In this document: piece by piece, positions 12,147-25,409 of the stretch
Position numbering within the stretch: position 1 is the stretch's first letter
How the letters are laid out: every line of letters begins with the position of its first letter
Assembly (NCBI RefSeq): GCF_019097595.1
Contig: NC_080729.1
Span: 1,421,917 to 1,485,916 of the forward strand
DNA: 64,000 nt
Direction: 5' to 3'
From: Hemibagrus wyckioides
Lineage: Eukaryota > Chordata > Actinopteri > Siluriformes > Bagridae
Program-made: the position numbers and the translations under genes
Notes under the pieces: generated by a model
The model's database searches: none
What the model saw: only the letters and a program-made list of their open reading frames with translations
What the model was told of the DNA's origin: nothing

Positions 12147-12291
12147 TTCAAATTAGCAAACTTCAGCTATCATAATCTCACAAACACAAAGAGAAGAACA
12201 TCGTACACGCTGGTGTAGGATGTCAACTGTTCAAACCTTAAGATAACGAGAGAAATTACCATAACTGTTGGAGTAGCACATCTACCAGAAA

Positions 12292-12311
12292 CACACACAC
12301 ACACACACACA
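12292..12311. repeat. (CA)n microsatellite
   Basis: Short CA run. Confidence 0.85.
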
Positions 12312-12941
12312 AATTACCATAAATACACTAACAAATGGACAAATTCCTGTAGTTATCCCAGCAGCAAAGCCACTATAAAACTCCTGAAGGTGTGTGTACC
12401 ATTCCGTAATGACAAGAACAAACAGGAAAATTACAGTCACATAAACACAAGTTTATAACACAAACACAGTGACCATAAAAACCACAGATCTGCTGAGAAT
12501 CATATCCATGAGCACATGGACAAATTACACTAAACTTCTGTCACAAGAAGAAAACCAGTGTAATATCTACAGTGGAAATTCTACACAGGAAGCTGTAGAG
12601 GAAATGTTCTTTTTTCACTTCCTGTAAGCTGACCACTGCTCCTCATCAAGCACATGGAGCAAACTTTATTAGAATGTCTTTTCCTCCTCTGTTCATCTCT
12701 CCTAGCAGCTTGTTTCCCCTCTGTGGTTCTATTTCCTGTCCCTGAGAGCGATGCGGTCAGCTGTGTGTGCTTTAGTTTTATTATTTTTTTTACTGTGATT
12801 CAGCTCGTACTCCGGGGCAGCGACTCTGACTTCGGGTCTTCAGGAAATGAGATTTTTGAGCTGTTAATTTAGTTCACCTTCGCTGGGAGCAGAAGGACAC
12901 GCGAGAGCAAACACACAGCAGATCTGACTAACCTCCAAACA

Positions 12942-12961
12942 GTGTGTGTGTGTGTGTGTGT
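12942..12961. repeat. (GT)n microsatellite
   Basis: Short GT run. Confidence 0.85.
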
Positions 12962-13927
12962 GGAGATGAATAAGTACAGACTCTCGGGCTGCTTATAGGT
13001 TATTGATTTTGTCCTCTCTTGGTCACAAGGTCTTACACAGAGGATGGAGGGGAAGCGGAGCAGAGAGAAGTGTTCTGTAGCTCTTTGACTTTTCCCCTCC
13101 ATTAGCCGCGGTGCTAAAGCTGTCACTTTGTTACCTACAGAGGGGGTAAAATACAGCATTCATTATGTCCACTGAGGCTGAGGGCCAATAGTCGTGTGTC
13201 CTGGTCAGAATCAGGATGCTCAGAGTCCAGGACTGTGTGCGGCGCTCTGTATCACATCGATTAAGATAAAATTACTTTTTACGGGTTAGGGCTGCATTTC
13301 CTGAAAAAAGCTGATGAGCTGCTCACAGGTTTGAGTTCTCCCACGGTAAATAAAAAGTTTTCTGTCAGGTTTGTACTGTAAATGATGATGATGCTGATAT
13401 ATTGTGGTACGTTTTTCCTCCTGAGACGTTTGAAGTTAGCCGCGGTCCGACCCCTCACCTGTCCGACACGCTCGCACCTCAGCCTTTGATGTCCGCCGCG
13501 TTTCAGCCCTCGTTAACGTCCACGTCTCTGATCTTCTCTCTCGCAGGCCTGCACAGACGCTCGGCATGTGGACCGGTGCAGATTAACATAACCTCTGCAT
13601 TTAACAGCAGCTTTATTTGCATTATTCATTCATATTTGCATAAAAATCCTCACGACTCGTTCACTTGGTAGTTTAAAAAAAACCCTGAAGAATAAACTTT
13701 GCTTTTTTATGCTGTAATTTGTGTCACAATAAAAAGACAAACATTTCCATGTCCATCACTTTGTACTCACCATGTGAGAGATCTGGATGACCAACACAAC
13801 CCCAAACTGTACACAAGATATATTCATAAAAAGAATTCCACGAGTAGATCAGAGACTCAGTTCTGCTTGTTTATTCATTTATTTATTTGTATTTTTATCG
13901 TGATAAAACTCATATTCATTCATTCAT

Positions 13928-14046
13928 TGTCTATACCCGCTTATTCCTAGGATTCCTAGAGTCATGGGGGTCTGCTGGAGCCTATCCCAGCGCACATAGG
14001 GCGAAAGGCAGAGGTACACCCTAGACAGGTCGCCAGTCCATCGCAG
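13928..14046 (+). repeat. Common fish interspersed repeat fragment
   Basis: The order 'ttgtctatacccgcttattc', 'gagcctatcccagcgcacat', 'ggtacaccctagacaggtcg' and 'ccagtccatcgcag' is the signature of a very abundant short interspersed sequence in teleost genomes. This is a partial, diverged copy lying directly left of the Tc1-like element. Confidence 0.75.
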
Positions 14047-14088
14047 ATAACTCATATTAAATATCTATAATTACACACACTGTTTGCA

Positions 14089-15289
<1,201 letters not shown>

Positions 15290-15328
15290 TGTACACTTTG
15301 TGTGGTTGTCACTTAAGAACCTGGTCCT

Positions 15329-15348
15329 CCAGCGCCCTCTTGTGACCA
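15329..15348 (-). promoter_or_regulatory. CTCF-like site, minus orientation
   Basis: The reverse strand reads TGGTCACAAGAGGGCGCTGG, close to the CTCF core consensus (CCASYAGRKGGCR). The call rests on motif match only. Confidence 0.5.
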
Positions 15349-16222
15349 CAAACAATATCAGAATACAGAAGAAAGAGATTTACTCAGAGCTCTGAGATCT
15401 GATCACTGCTGAGTCTAATGCACAGGGATGGAAGATCAGATTAGTTTGTATAATAAATCATCATGTTTAGCAGAATAAAGCTTTATTCAGTGCTCTTACA
15501 GTTTATTTTACACACACACACTTAAAAAATCCTTTTTCTGTGTCATCACATTGTATAATTAGTTTTGATTAAACTGACTGGAGATGTGAAGCTCATCGAA
15601 TCGTAATTTAATCGTCTTTAATCTCACTTTCTCTGCGTGGCTTCATAAAACAACCATCTGTCATATTTAATATCAGCGTTCCCTCATGCCTGGTCATTTA
15701 TTACTTTATTACATGACGTTCTGTAGCTTCTTATTTTCACAGATTCTCTGAAGTCGAATTCATTTATTTGTATTTATTATATTGCACTGAAATGTTTCAC
15801 GAGCCTAAACACGATGTCTATTAATAATAAACTAGAACTCTGACTTGTGATGGATTGGACTAATCCAAGGCTTTACAGACTGATCAAACACTACACTGTA
15901 CCTTTAACTCTACACTTCATACACAAACACACTGCTGTTATTAACAGATTGAAGTGGACATATGTTTAAAAACAACAACAGAGAGTGTATCATTTGGCTC
16001 TTTGCCCATTTCTGGGTGTTTAAAGCCCAGACTGGAGCAGCTTGCTGACCTCATTTCCACAATTTCCTACATGAAGGGGGATTAATGTGATTACTGATGC
16101 CACCATAATTATGATGAATTCATTAAAGAATATGTAAATGAAAGCACATCTGGGATCCGTAAAAAGGATGTTTAATCTAAAACGTGTAATAGTAAAAAAA
16201 ATGTATTAAAATATTATAATGT

Positions 16223-16240
16223 GGCCACTAGAGGGCGCCA
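16223..16240 (+). promoter_or_regulatory. CTCF-like site, plus orientation
   Basis: The plus strand reads GGCCACTAGAGGGCGCCA, a near-perfect CTCF core. With the minus-oriented site 0.9 kb to the left it makes a divergent pair. Confidence 0.55.
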
Positions 16241-17599
16241 GGAAGCCTGGAGGAAACATCTATCAGGCCTGATAACCAAGACTTAATGTTTAATGAGTTT
16301 GCATATAAATTCCACAATAAAACACTCATATAGGGATAGATCCAAAGACTCGTCTCATTTGCGAACGAAACATCACTGATAATAATGCTCGATGGCCTTT
16401 TATTTAATGCATACATTTTAAAGACGTATTTATTCTGAAAAGATCAGCCTTTCTGAACACTTTGAGTGCGCTGCTGCTTCAGAATAATCATCCGTTTGCA
16501 AAAGTTCAAGAATGAACCTACTCATATTTTCGAGTCGACTCTCAACTGTCTCAACGTTTTAGTAATGGCGCGATTCAAAGAGCCGATTCCTTGCAGAACG
16601 ACTCATCACTAGTGCAACCGAATAAATGTTTTCCCCGGCTAAATAGGCACGCCAATTTAAAAAAAATAAATTTATAGTTTTTAAATCTCTTAAATACAAG
16701 GACATTTGATATGAAAAAATGCGTTCAGTTGATGTGTTTTATTAAGGCTTCATGACCTTTTTTCTTGTTAAAGAGTCAGAGTTAAACGCTTCGTTGCTGT
16801 TCAATGATGCGTGAATTATTGATCCTGATCACTTTGTACACACACACACCCTTTAACTGTGTTTAACTCCTAAACTAGTGACTAAAACCGATAAAGTGGG
16901 TGTAAAACTTTCCTAATGTCCATGTAGTGTAAACAGTGTTTATAAATCGATGACCTGAGAGAGACTGAGGGGTTGTTTATGTGAATTAAAGCGCCATATT
17001 GATGCCCCGCGGGCAGACTCACACTACACACTGAGGGATTATGTAGAGATTATAAAGATTATTCTGTTTAGACAGACTAATCTATTTAATAGACATTTCC
17101 TCGTCTGGAAGAAGAAAAAAAAAACGAGAGAGAAACAGATTTGTGTCTTTAAAACGCACAACAGCTCTGAATACGACAGAACAGATTAGATTGTATACAG
17201 GAAGTTTAGTAAGATTTTACAGCTATAACATATTGTCTGTAAAAGATGTGCTTTGTCTTTATTAAAGGTTAAGGCTTTCGTGAAATATTGGATTTTTTAC
17301 ATTCACTAATCATAGTCTAATTGGCCTGATCCCAAATATCTCGCTTATGAACATATAGTGCACTACACAGTAAGGAAGTCCATTCTAGTGCACTTCAGAA
17401 ATAATGAACACTCAAATATAAAATTTAAATATCCTCAAGCTGGACCTCGTACCCTACACAGTGCGCTTATTTCCAATAAGGAAAGAGTTTTGAATTCGGC
17501 CCAAACACTTAGGTTTACTTAATAAAGTGAATAAAACAAGCAGCTAGCTAACAACAAATACTACAGTTCTATAATTCCCAATTTCAGCTAATAATATCA

Positions 17600-17600
17600 A

Positions 17601-17630
<30 letters not shown>
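17600..17630. repeat. (CA)n(TA)n microsatellite
   Basis: A CA run passes directly into a TA run. Confidence 0.9.
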
Positions 17631-17631
<1 letters not shown>

Positions 17632-18454
17632 ACAGACATAAAACACATAAAATAGACGATAAAGAGGGGTATTTACCTTTAGTTAGCTTTTTACTTTTTG
17701 GAGACTCTCTGTATCTGGAAACACCTTTACAAAAGTACAACATTATCTGTGTTTATAAAACAGAAAAATAAATCTCCGGCTCAGATGACTCTAAAAGAGA
17801 CGATTCACAGAGATTACTCATCACGTATGAATATGTTCTTGCATTTATTACGGATATTTAATGTTTAATATTAATGGATTTTATAAGAACGGTTCTCGTT
17901 AGATGAACGTGAAAACAGTACATCTGTGATGTGTCGATCGCGAATGAGTCGGTTCTTTGAACCGGTTCTCATGCGAATCGACCGACACCACGTCACCGTG
18001 ATTAGTGACGGTTTACAGCTGGGTTTTGAGTTATGAATAGTTTTTAAGATATGAATCAACTACATATTAATGAAAATCTAGACTACATGTTGAATATGAT
18101 ACTACAGACTTTATTTGGCACATACTTTAGGTCAGGAATCAAGTATCCACACCTCAAAATGTCATGCTGACTTTGGCCACTCAAGTGACCACTCCATGTC
18201 CTGCACACGCCCCGCTGTAGTTACTCTCTGGAGACTCACTCGAGGTTGGGTGTCTTCGGTCAGGATGCCAGCGTCCAAATAGACATGTCTGAGCTTCTTC
18301 TGGTCACACGACTGACCACTGAAACAGCACAACTCACGAAGGTAGGACGAAGGAGTTCAGTTGAGCAGCAAATTTTAGCAGTTTTTATAATATAGGGTGA
18401 GGTGGTGTGACAGTATATCATGGATTAGTTATAGAGCTCACCTTGTTTACACCA
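17631..18454. other. Non-coding, nothing recognised
   Basis: Unique sequence. A 62-codon minus-strand frame at 17871-18059 has no recognisable features. Confidence 0.35.
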
Positions 18455-18770
18455 CAGTCCTGCTGAATTCTGGATTGTGATTGGTCATGAGGGGTTGATT
18501 TGTTAATTAGGTAGCAGCTCTGACAGTAGCACAGGGTGTTATCAATTATTAATGCGCTCAATTTACCACACTCTTGTTTCCATAGTAACAGCTCATTCAC
18601 AGGGGTTCAACATTAACAGCTTAAAAAATGTGGAAGGAGTCTCCAGTGTCAGGAAACAGGAGGACAGAGAACATGAACTAATTTTAAATGTGTTAAAATT
18701 CAGTGCGTTAATGTGTTATAGTTTAATAAATAAAGATTTGTTGACAAACTGCTGTGACGAATAAAACAAT
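18455..18770 (+). repeat. Dispersed MITE-like repeat copy
   Basis: It begins 'gctgaattctggattgtgat' and continues through 'catagtaacagctcattcac' to 'ggagtctccagtgtcagg', in the same block order as the copies at 20036 and 33628. No transposase is present. Confidence 0.7.
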
Positions 18771-18845
18771 CAACTCACGGGTGGTGTACCAGTAACTCTG
18801 CTTCATCACACCACCCAGTTAGTCATTATTTTACTCTAACCATAC

Positions 18846-18873
<28 letters not shown>
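18846..18873. repeat. (CA)n microsatellite
   Basis: Uninterrupted CA run. Confidence 0.9.
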
Positions 18874-18877
<4 letters not shown>

Positions 18878-19416
18878 GTGTGTTATTCTGTCCATGTCAC
18901 TTGAGATATGCTGCATAAAAGTGAAAGTTCTCCTGCGGAAACACCTAACGCTCTGCACTGCTGCTGCAGTAATGAATGATATTATATTCCTATTATATGG
19001 AGGGTTTACATCTGCGCGGCGCATCCTCATGAATCTTGCAGAAAGCGGTGTCTGAATGAAGGCTTGGCTCACTCTTTAGACGAGCTTGACATCGTTGACA
19101 CTGAGTGTCAGTGCATTCCGTTGGATTTGCTCGGCGAGTTCATTCACGCTGTGGCTCTTTTCACGCCGTTGCTGGAGGATTCCTGTGTGTGTGGTGGTGA
19201 GCGGGCCGGCCGGCTCTCCCGCTGAGAGGGCATATGGTGGCTTTGTGGCCTAAAACGGCGGCCTTCATCGCGCCTCCTGCCTGCAGAGTTAAACAAATTG
19301 ATTGGCAGGCTCGCAGCTGAATGAGGGCCCCTCTCCCAAACATAATGCCTCATTATGTATTTATGTTTAGGCGACCCTTAGCATGCGTGTTGATGATTTA
19401 GATTCACAGGAAACTG
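18874..19416. other. Complex non-coding block
   Basis: From about 19060 to 19400 the sequence is non-repetitive and moderately GC-rich (GAGGGCATATGGTGGCTTTG, AAATTGATTGGCAGGCTCGC). Overlapping open frames exist in several registers, which is usual for conserved non-coding DNA rather than exons. Confidence 0.3.
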
Positions 19417-19490
19417 CTTCTTCTTCTTCTTCTTCTTCTTCTTCTTCTTCTTCTTCTTCTTCTTCTTCTTCTTCTTCTTCTTCCTCTTCT
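19417..19490. repeat. (TTC)n microsatellite
   Basis: About 22 TTC units. It is a long polypyrimidine tract 120 bp before the candidate exon at 19614. The arginine-rich minus-strand frame is an artefact. Confidence 0.95.
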
Positions 19491-19613
19491 CCTCTGTAAT
19501 ACAAACTCATATGTTATATTTTCACCTAAAAACCGGACTTCTGAAACCAAGGTAAAAATATAAAACAAGCTGAAAACTTTTGCTCTTACAGACATCACAG
19601 TTTTGTTTTTTAG

Positions 19614-19784
19614 CTCACATTCTCACTGATTCCCTGAAAGGAGACGGACGCTCTGAGAAGGAGATTGGAGTGAAAGTGAAGTTTCTCCAGGCTCAGTATG
19701 AGTCCGGGCCGAAGCGAGAGGCCGATGGCTTTCCGTACGAGAATTAATTACAAAGTCAAAGCCATTGAAGAGCAGCACAAAGAG
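19614..19784 (+). CDS. Candidate coiled-coil exon of the plus-strand gene, with an internal frame problem
   Basis: A good acceptor (TTTTGTTTTTTAG) ends at 19613. The only open frame reads HILTDSLKGDGRSEKEIGVK and then VKFLQAQYESG, which looks like real helical protein, but it meets a TAA at 19745 and has no usable donor after the coding-like part. In the +1 frame, RINYKVKAIEEQHKE runs up to a weak donor GAG|GTCGGC at 19784/19785. This could be one 171-bp exon with a 1-2 base sequencing or mutational shift, or two alternatives. It would be the earliest recognisable exon of the gene ending at 47314. Function unknown. Confidence 0.4.
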
Positions 19785-20035
19785 GTCGGCTGTGCACACC
19801 GCTGCTGTCTCGGTGTAATAACGTGATTATGAAGCGATTAAAAATGCATGACCGACCCACGTTCATGCTTTCCACATCCTGTTTGCTTCATAAAAGCTGT
19901 ACATGTTGAATATTTCATCTTGTTTTGGGCTTCTGTGTGTTGAGAAAGGCAGAAATGAAAGCCTTTAACGGTTCTGATTAATCTATCAAATATTTGTAGT
20001 AGTAATAGTTAGATTTTATTTATTTATTTATACCG

Positions 20036-20560
20036 CTTAAGAATTCTGGATTGTGATTGGTCAGAAGGTGTTGATTAGTTTCCTTTAACAGCAGCTCGGG
20101 CAGTAGTGCAGGTTTATATTAATGTACTCGCTGTAATGCGTTATCGTTACTATGGTAACAGCTCGTTCACAGGGGCGTGTATGGTGGACGCTCCACTGAT
20201 AATAAACACATTAAAAACTTTTTATTCTGTCAGATGTTTATTAGTTAAACATAATCCAGGGGTCTCCGGTGTCAGACGTAGGTTTTTTGACATCTTCAGG
20301 ATAGTTTACAATTTGTGCTTCTTCTGTAAGATGGTACGCTTTTTAAGTGTAACATGATAAGCAGGAAGTGTTTAAGAGAGAGAGTAACGTGAGGCTGGTG
20401 AGGGAATATGGTTTATAGCTGCTGTAACGTAAGTGAGAACAGAAATGAACCTGTTTCTCAAATGGTTCTCAACAGTGAGTGTAACTATAAATGGATAAAA
20501 AAGTATGATATGTTTTCTATTACATTTCTAGTTGTAATTGTTGTCAGAGACTTGTGGATG
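20036..20560 (+). repeat. Dispersed MITE-like repeat, most complete copy
   Basis: It runs from 'aagaattctggattgtgatt' through 'cagcagctcgggcagtagtg', 'actatggtaacagctcgttc' and 'ggtctccggtgtcagacg' to about 'ctataaatggataaaaaagt'. It serves as the reference copy for the fragments listed elsewhere. No coding sequence. Confidence 0.7.
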
Positions 20561-20641
20561 TGGATGTGTTAGAGGAAAATCATCTGTTTTATTCCTCATG
20601 TCTAATCCCAAACTAATGTTCTGTGTAAAAGCTGACACTAG

Positions 20642-20765
20642 CAGCATTTAAAGGAGATCCAGGAGAAGATCGAGAGCCTGAGTGATCAGCTGAAGGAGTA
20701 CAAGGAACAGCTGGAGGCACCTTCACAAATCATCCAGATGAGAAACTATACAGAGGAGATATACT
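20642..20765 (+). CDS. Candidate coiled-coil exon of the plus-strand gene
   Basis: The reading frame opens exactly at the acceptor CACTAG|CAG at 20641, where the TAG itself would be an in-frame stop upstream. It reads QHLKEIQEKIESLSDQLKEY and continues KEQLEAPSQIIQMRNYTEE. Codon third positions are mostly G or C, in sharp contrast to the AT-rich flanks. The heptad pattern of L and I with E, K and Q between them indicates a coiled coil. The 3' edge is unclear: the only late GT is a poor donor (ACT|GTATTT) at 20765, and the frame runs on to a TGA at 20825. The function of the protein is unknown. Confidence 0.5.
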
Positions 20766-22184
20766 GTATTTATTACACACTTCTTATTACTCTATCAGAT
20801 TCTTCATATACACAGTTTCTAAGATGAATGTGAGAGGTTTACTCATTCACAGTCTGATTAGAATACTGAGCTACATTGATGATCTAATCAGCTAACACAC
20901 CCACCCTGAGTGTATATGTGATGTGATATTGTTATTGTGATCACTGTATTCTTTTTAGAAAATATCACACATATTGGACTTTGTAACACACACTGCCTCC
21001 ATCGTTCAGAGCAAAATGCTGATTGGGTTTAATTTTTGTTTTCTATTAATTATTGTTAGTAGATAATTAAGATGATCATAAACAAACAATTTTGTTTTGT
21101 TTTTTTTTCAAACCTAATTCTCATCTTAAATGAAAATATTCATCTTTTATATGCTGTAGGATTTCTGGACACATGTGTGTTAATTAAAATTGTATATCTG
21201 TGTTAATATAAATAGTGAGAGACAGGAGTGTGTTCATGTTGTCCATCTCATATTAATGCTGATTGTTTTGTCCTCATATTTATGTAAGTGTTAGATATAA
21301 AATATATTTTATTTGGAGTTATTTTATCCCAGGTTGAAGACGTGGTGATCTTTCCAAATTTACACACACACACTATAATCCCAGAGATCCCCTGCTAATC
21401 ATTAGATCATCCATCTCCACTTGTAAAACTAATCCCGTCCGAATAGGGCTTTAAAGTTCCTAAAACATTCACAGCTTGTCCTATTTCAGTATAAGAGACT
21501 TTTACCTAGCTTGACTTATAGAACAATAACTTCCTGCATGAGTACCTTCTCTGTGTCTCATCTATATCGTAAACTCCATATTGTGTGGCTTTTTTTCACC
21601 AAGAATTGCTCTTAATTGCAGTTTAATGGCCCACTTTTGGCCTGCATAACCTCTCGCTCTGTCTTGTAGCGTTAGAGCTTTATCTGAGCACAGAGGCAGA
21701 TGGCACGTTATAGCATCCATACAAACTCGCTGCTCTTGGTGTGTGAGAGCATCTCAGCTGAGGAACAGCTTTGTTCTCGGGGCTAATGAGGTCTCTTGGG
21801 CCAGACGTCACTGAGGATCACCTGTAGTTCTGTTTCACAGCAGATGGTGGAGCCAGAGGTGAGGGATGGAGTTAGGTGTCAATGAGCATCCTCTGATCCT
21901 CTTGGATCAGTGATAGTGTAGGAGAACAGGGAAAGTGATCAGGACGTGGGTGGAGATGTTAGAACCAGAGCCTCCTTGCTTCAGCATGTTTGACTCCATA
22001 GATCAGGACGTAAATCTGGGATAAACTCTGGGTGAGTTGTGATTTGAATAACCGTATGCAGTTCCTGAAGAGTGGAGGATTCTATCTATGACATTCAGCC
22101 ATTTGGGATCATTTGAATGGGAGCAAAACGTTACAGAAGCATCTTCATACGGCCTACTGTCTTTGCTTTCCTTATGAATGAAGC
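20766..22184. other. Putative intron
   Basis: AT-rich sequence between candidate exons. From about 21590 to 21850 there is a more complex block (AATGGCCCACTTTTGGCCTG onwards) that could be a conserved non-coding element. Confidence 0.35.
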
Positions 22185-22211
22185 AGAGAGAGAGAGAGAG
22201 AGAGAGAGAGA
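22185..22211. repeat. (GA)n microsatellite
   Basis: Uninterrupted GA run. It makes the serine-leucine stretch of the spurious 186-codon minus-strand frame at 22003-22563. Confidence 0.9.
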
Positions 22212-22259
22212 CGGAGACAGCGAGAAAAGCGAGAGAGCGTAACAAAACAAGAGAGAGGC

Positions 22260-22950
22260 AAAAAAAACCCTTCCTTTTGAAAGCCTTTGAACGGCTGTAC
22301 GCTCCTAAGTGTGACAGGCATGCAAAAGGCGTGTTAATGCGCACGGCCTGAATGGACATCACAGAGACCTGATGGACTCCATGCGGCTCTCGGCCTGCGG
22401 GCTTCAGCACGATGACGGCTGATGTGATCTCGCTGACACTGGCAGGGAGCAATACAAAGACGACAACTCCCCCCCTCCAAATGGAAACGGTGCTCACGGA
22501 GAACCCCCGATTCCCCCACCTTCGCCTTCCTCCTCCATCCCTCGCTCCCTCCCAGCCTGGCAAGGGCTACGCTCCTTCATCCTTCAGCTGCCTCCACAAA
22601 CTTCCTGAATAAATTCGACCTGAATGACAGGGGCACCCGAACAGTATGATATGCCATTATTCCTGTCAATAAAAAAATGTCCCCGGCTTTGTATGTAATG
22701 TACAGCCTTCTGTCTTCCAGGCGCAGAAAGGAGAGAGGCAGAGTGGGCGAGACAAAACAAAATGCCCTCCTCTGAGACTTTTTTTTTGTGTCTCTTTCTT
22801 TGTTATTCAGGGGGAAATGGTAGGAGGCAAAAAGTTGTCCGATGGCTTTGTCTCATATTTGCGGCGCAGCTTGAGCGGCATGTCTTTTGTCGGGCACAGT
22901 AAAGGCTAAAGTAAAAAGGGTCTTGTGTCATTTTTTTGTTTCTGGCCACA
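22260..22950. other. Possible conserved non-coding block in an intron
   Basis: A long non-repetitive block with homeodomain-like and other short motifs (for example GCCATTATTCCTGTCAATAA at about 22650). Frames are open on both strands but mutually inconsistent. Conservation cannot be judged from this sequence alone. Confidence 0.3.
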
Positions 22951-22951
22951 G

Positions 22952-22999
22952 ATGATCCGGAGGAAAGTTGGCCGAAGATGGAGAACGGCAGGCTGGAAG
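22952..22999 (+). CDS. Weak candidate small exon of the plus-strand gene
   Basis: A strong acceptor (TTTTTTTGTTTCTGGCCACAG, ending at 22951) and a good donor (GAAG|GTGATG at 22999) bracket 48 bases. The frame needing two bases at the start reads DPEESWPKMENGRLE. The phases (1 in, 1 out) do not fit directly onto the preferred frame of the exon at 24880, so this may be a chance pair inside a conserved non-coding block. Confidence 0.25.
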
Positions 23000-24879
23000 G
23001 TGATGTTGATGCCCTGCACGTCAAAGTAGAACAAATTCAATTCATGTTCTCATGGCCAAAGGCCAGAAGGATTTGGGTTATTAATATACTTAGGAGCAAA
23101 CACAAGGCCTGGCTAAAATGATGATATGATGATAATGACATTGTGATATAATAACAGTCTTTAATAACTCATTTATTACTGATTCTAACTTGAAAAGAAG
23201 TTAAAATATTTTGAAAAGAAGTTAAAATATTTTTCTTCATCTTTTCCTCCTTTTCTAAGTGAAATCTTTTAAATGTTGTACAAAAATCTCTGACCATAAA
23301 GTGGCCCTTAGGTGTTTTGTTAGGAAAATATAATTATTGTATATTGTATTGTGTAAAGTATTGTATATCATATATTTACAATGTACAATGTATATTTTTA
23401 TTGTACAGAACATTTCCCCTTTAATTGTACACTGGAGGCTAGCGTGGCTAATAGTTTAGAAAGACTTATGGCTACCAGTTTAACATCTCATAAAATACAA
23501 TTCCAAATCAACACATTGTTTGGCTCAATGAAACCATGTGAAAATATCAGGATATCAGACCACTCCGAGTCTGATAACGCTGTCGGAGTGACTCTAAACT
23601 CTGTGAAGAGGAAAGTGATGGAGCAGCTTGTAACTCACCACAACTCAAATCCACTCAAATCCACATCCCGAGCGGCCAATGAGGAAGGTTTTACACATCC
23701 ACACGTCCACTCTGCACCAGGCCAGAACCGGAGCCTTGATGCATCTATCACATGATCACGTGTTCGCTCCAGCACAAAAAACTGGAAAAAAGTAAACATC
23801 GGACACCAAAGTTGTCTTGTCTGATAGCGGTCAGTTCAAAGAGAAACATTTATTAAAAATATTTAAATTCACGCCGCCCTTATCTTTTCCTGCGCTGTCT
23901 GATCAGAACACAATATTTGTGGACACTTAATATATCATGGCTCTGATCCTGCAGCGTGCGCTGTCTGTGAGAAGCAGGTAAACACCAGACAGGTGTATTT
24001 TTCGAAGGTCAGCTCTTTATCTGTCTCAATATTTGATCTTCACTCATTGCTTATGTAACTCTGGCAACCATCTGAATATTTTCCCCAGGGGATCTCGATC
24101 ATGGCCGAATACCGAAAGCAGGCGTCATGCGACCTGGATAACTGAACTGTGCTTCATCCTGCTTTCTTTCCAGTTTTGTTAGTTTTAAGAGAACATCGAG
24201 TCCTTTGATACATTTCTATTCAAAAAGCCAAAGAGACATCTTGTTTAAAGGCTTTTGCATGGGCTGTGACTAACCTTAAGCGCTGTCCAGTGTGTAAATG
24301 GAAAGAAAGACATGCGAATGCACACGGCACACAAACACGTGGCCCTTTAACCCAGTGGTCAGCGTTTGGTCAGAGTGTGCGAGTGGACGTGTCAGAGACG
24401 ACGGCCCGAGTCATTCAGAGCAGCGGTGACCGCTGACCTGAAACTCATCGAAAGAACAAAGACCGTGCACCCAAACTTCGGCCTTCTTTCTCCTCACCTA
24501 CGCTGTTTTCTGACTTATTTCTCAGTTTACTCTCCCTCACTATCTCTGTGTCCTTAGCCTCCGATATTTTAAAGTGGGAATCGTCCTGGAAAAAGTATTA
24601 GATGTTAAATCAGATGCAGAATCAATCCCATTAATGATAACAGAAAATACACCAAATTCACAACAACATATATGATACAATAATACAAAAGACAGCTGAA
24701 GGCATATATCCTTAAAGCAACAAATTCCAGCATTTCAAACACACACACACACACACTTTTTGGTCAAATAAAGAGTATAAATGGAGAATTAAGTATTTGA
24801 ATTAAGTATTTAATAAATTATTATTATTTTTATTATATTTCATTTTATTTTTTAATTTTGCTTTTTTAAACTTTTTTAG
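23000..24879. other. Putative intron
   Basis: Mostly unique sequence. A 124-codon plus-strand frame at 23381-23755 has no splice or domain support. About 24040-24160 is a complex block containing CATCTGAATATTTTCCCC, an E-box plus TC-box arrangement one base off the usual PTF1 spacing. Confidence 0.35.
24739..24756. repeat. (CA)n microsatellite
   Basis: Short CA run. Confidence 0.85.
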
Positions 24880-24952
24880 ATGATCATCATCAACAGATAT
24901 CTAAAAGAGCAGTTAATGCAGATAAAGAAAGCGGGAGAAAGAATGAAAGAAG
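24880..24952 (+). CDS. Candidate coiled-coil exon of the plus-strand gene
   Basis: A textbook acceptor (a long T-rich tract ending CTTTTTTAG at 24879) and a good donor (GAAG|GTAAAT at 24952) enclose 73 bases. Read in phase 0 they give MIIINRYLKEQLMQIKKAGE followed by RMKE, with one base left over. The L/I/M spacing with K, E and Q between fits a coiled coil and matches the style of the exons at 20642 and 30296. The incoming phase is 0 and the outgoing phase 1, so at least one unseen exon should lie between here and 30296. No family is recognised from this piece alone. Confidence 0.55.
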
Positions 24953-25409
24953 GTAAATTCCGCAGTAATAGACACACAGTGTATTGAAAGGCAACTTGTG
25001 AACTTGTGTATTCAACACTCAAGTGGTTAAGGTCATGAGAACACTGTTGCTAGGCAACCCTGAAGGATAGATGTGGAGCTTAAGCTACATAAACGCCGGG
25101 ACCGATGACCTAGCACATAGCTGTTAGATTTTTTTATTCTGATAATTTAAAAGATCGAGTGAGATTGAAAGACAACGCTGTTTGACATTTCTATAAAATG
25201 TGTTGATAACTCACTAAAAATAAAAACATCTGAAGCTATGCTGTAATTAAACACAGCACCCATCGCTATCTTCTGCCATACTGAGAAACATCACCGCTTT
25301 AAACTCTGAGGTTTGTTCATATATTGACATGTTCCTCACATTCGTGAGAAGATTCGACTTGTTATCGATCTTCATTACTTCAGAAATCTGAATGGAGAGC
25401 TGAGACGTG

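Larger units (their letters stand above)
12147..13927. other. Non-coding stretch
   Basis: It holds short microsatellites at 12292 and 12942. A GC-richer block at about 13420-13600 contains a good plus-strand acceptor (TTCTCTCTCGCAG) and a minus-strand donor-like CGGACAG|GTGAGG at 13458. Neither makes an exon I can defend. The 72-codon hydrophobic frame at 12654-12872 is not convincing. Confidence 0.35.
15290..17599. other. Non-coding stretch carrying CTCF-like sites
   Basis: Mostly AT-rich unique sequence with no gene. The two CTCF-like sites are listed separately. No other structure recognised. Confidence 0.4.

Noticed and set aside
22003..22563. 186-codon minus-strand frame
   Set aside because: It spans a GA microsatellite, has no splice sites or domain, and overlaps open frames on the other strand. 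Better explained as non-coding.
24059..24130. Exon starting at a TTTTCCCCAG acceptor (reads MAEYRKQASCDLDN)
   Set aside because: Stops after 18 codons with no donor and no phase fit. More likely non-coding.
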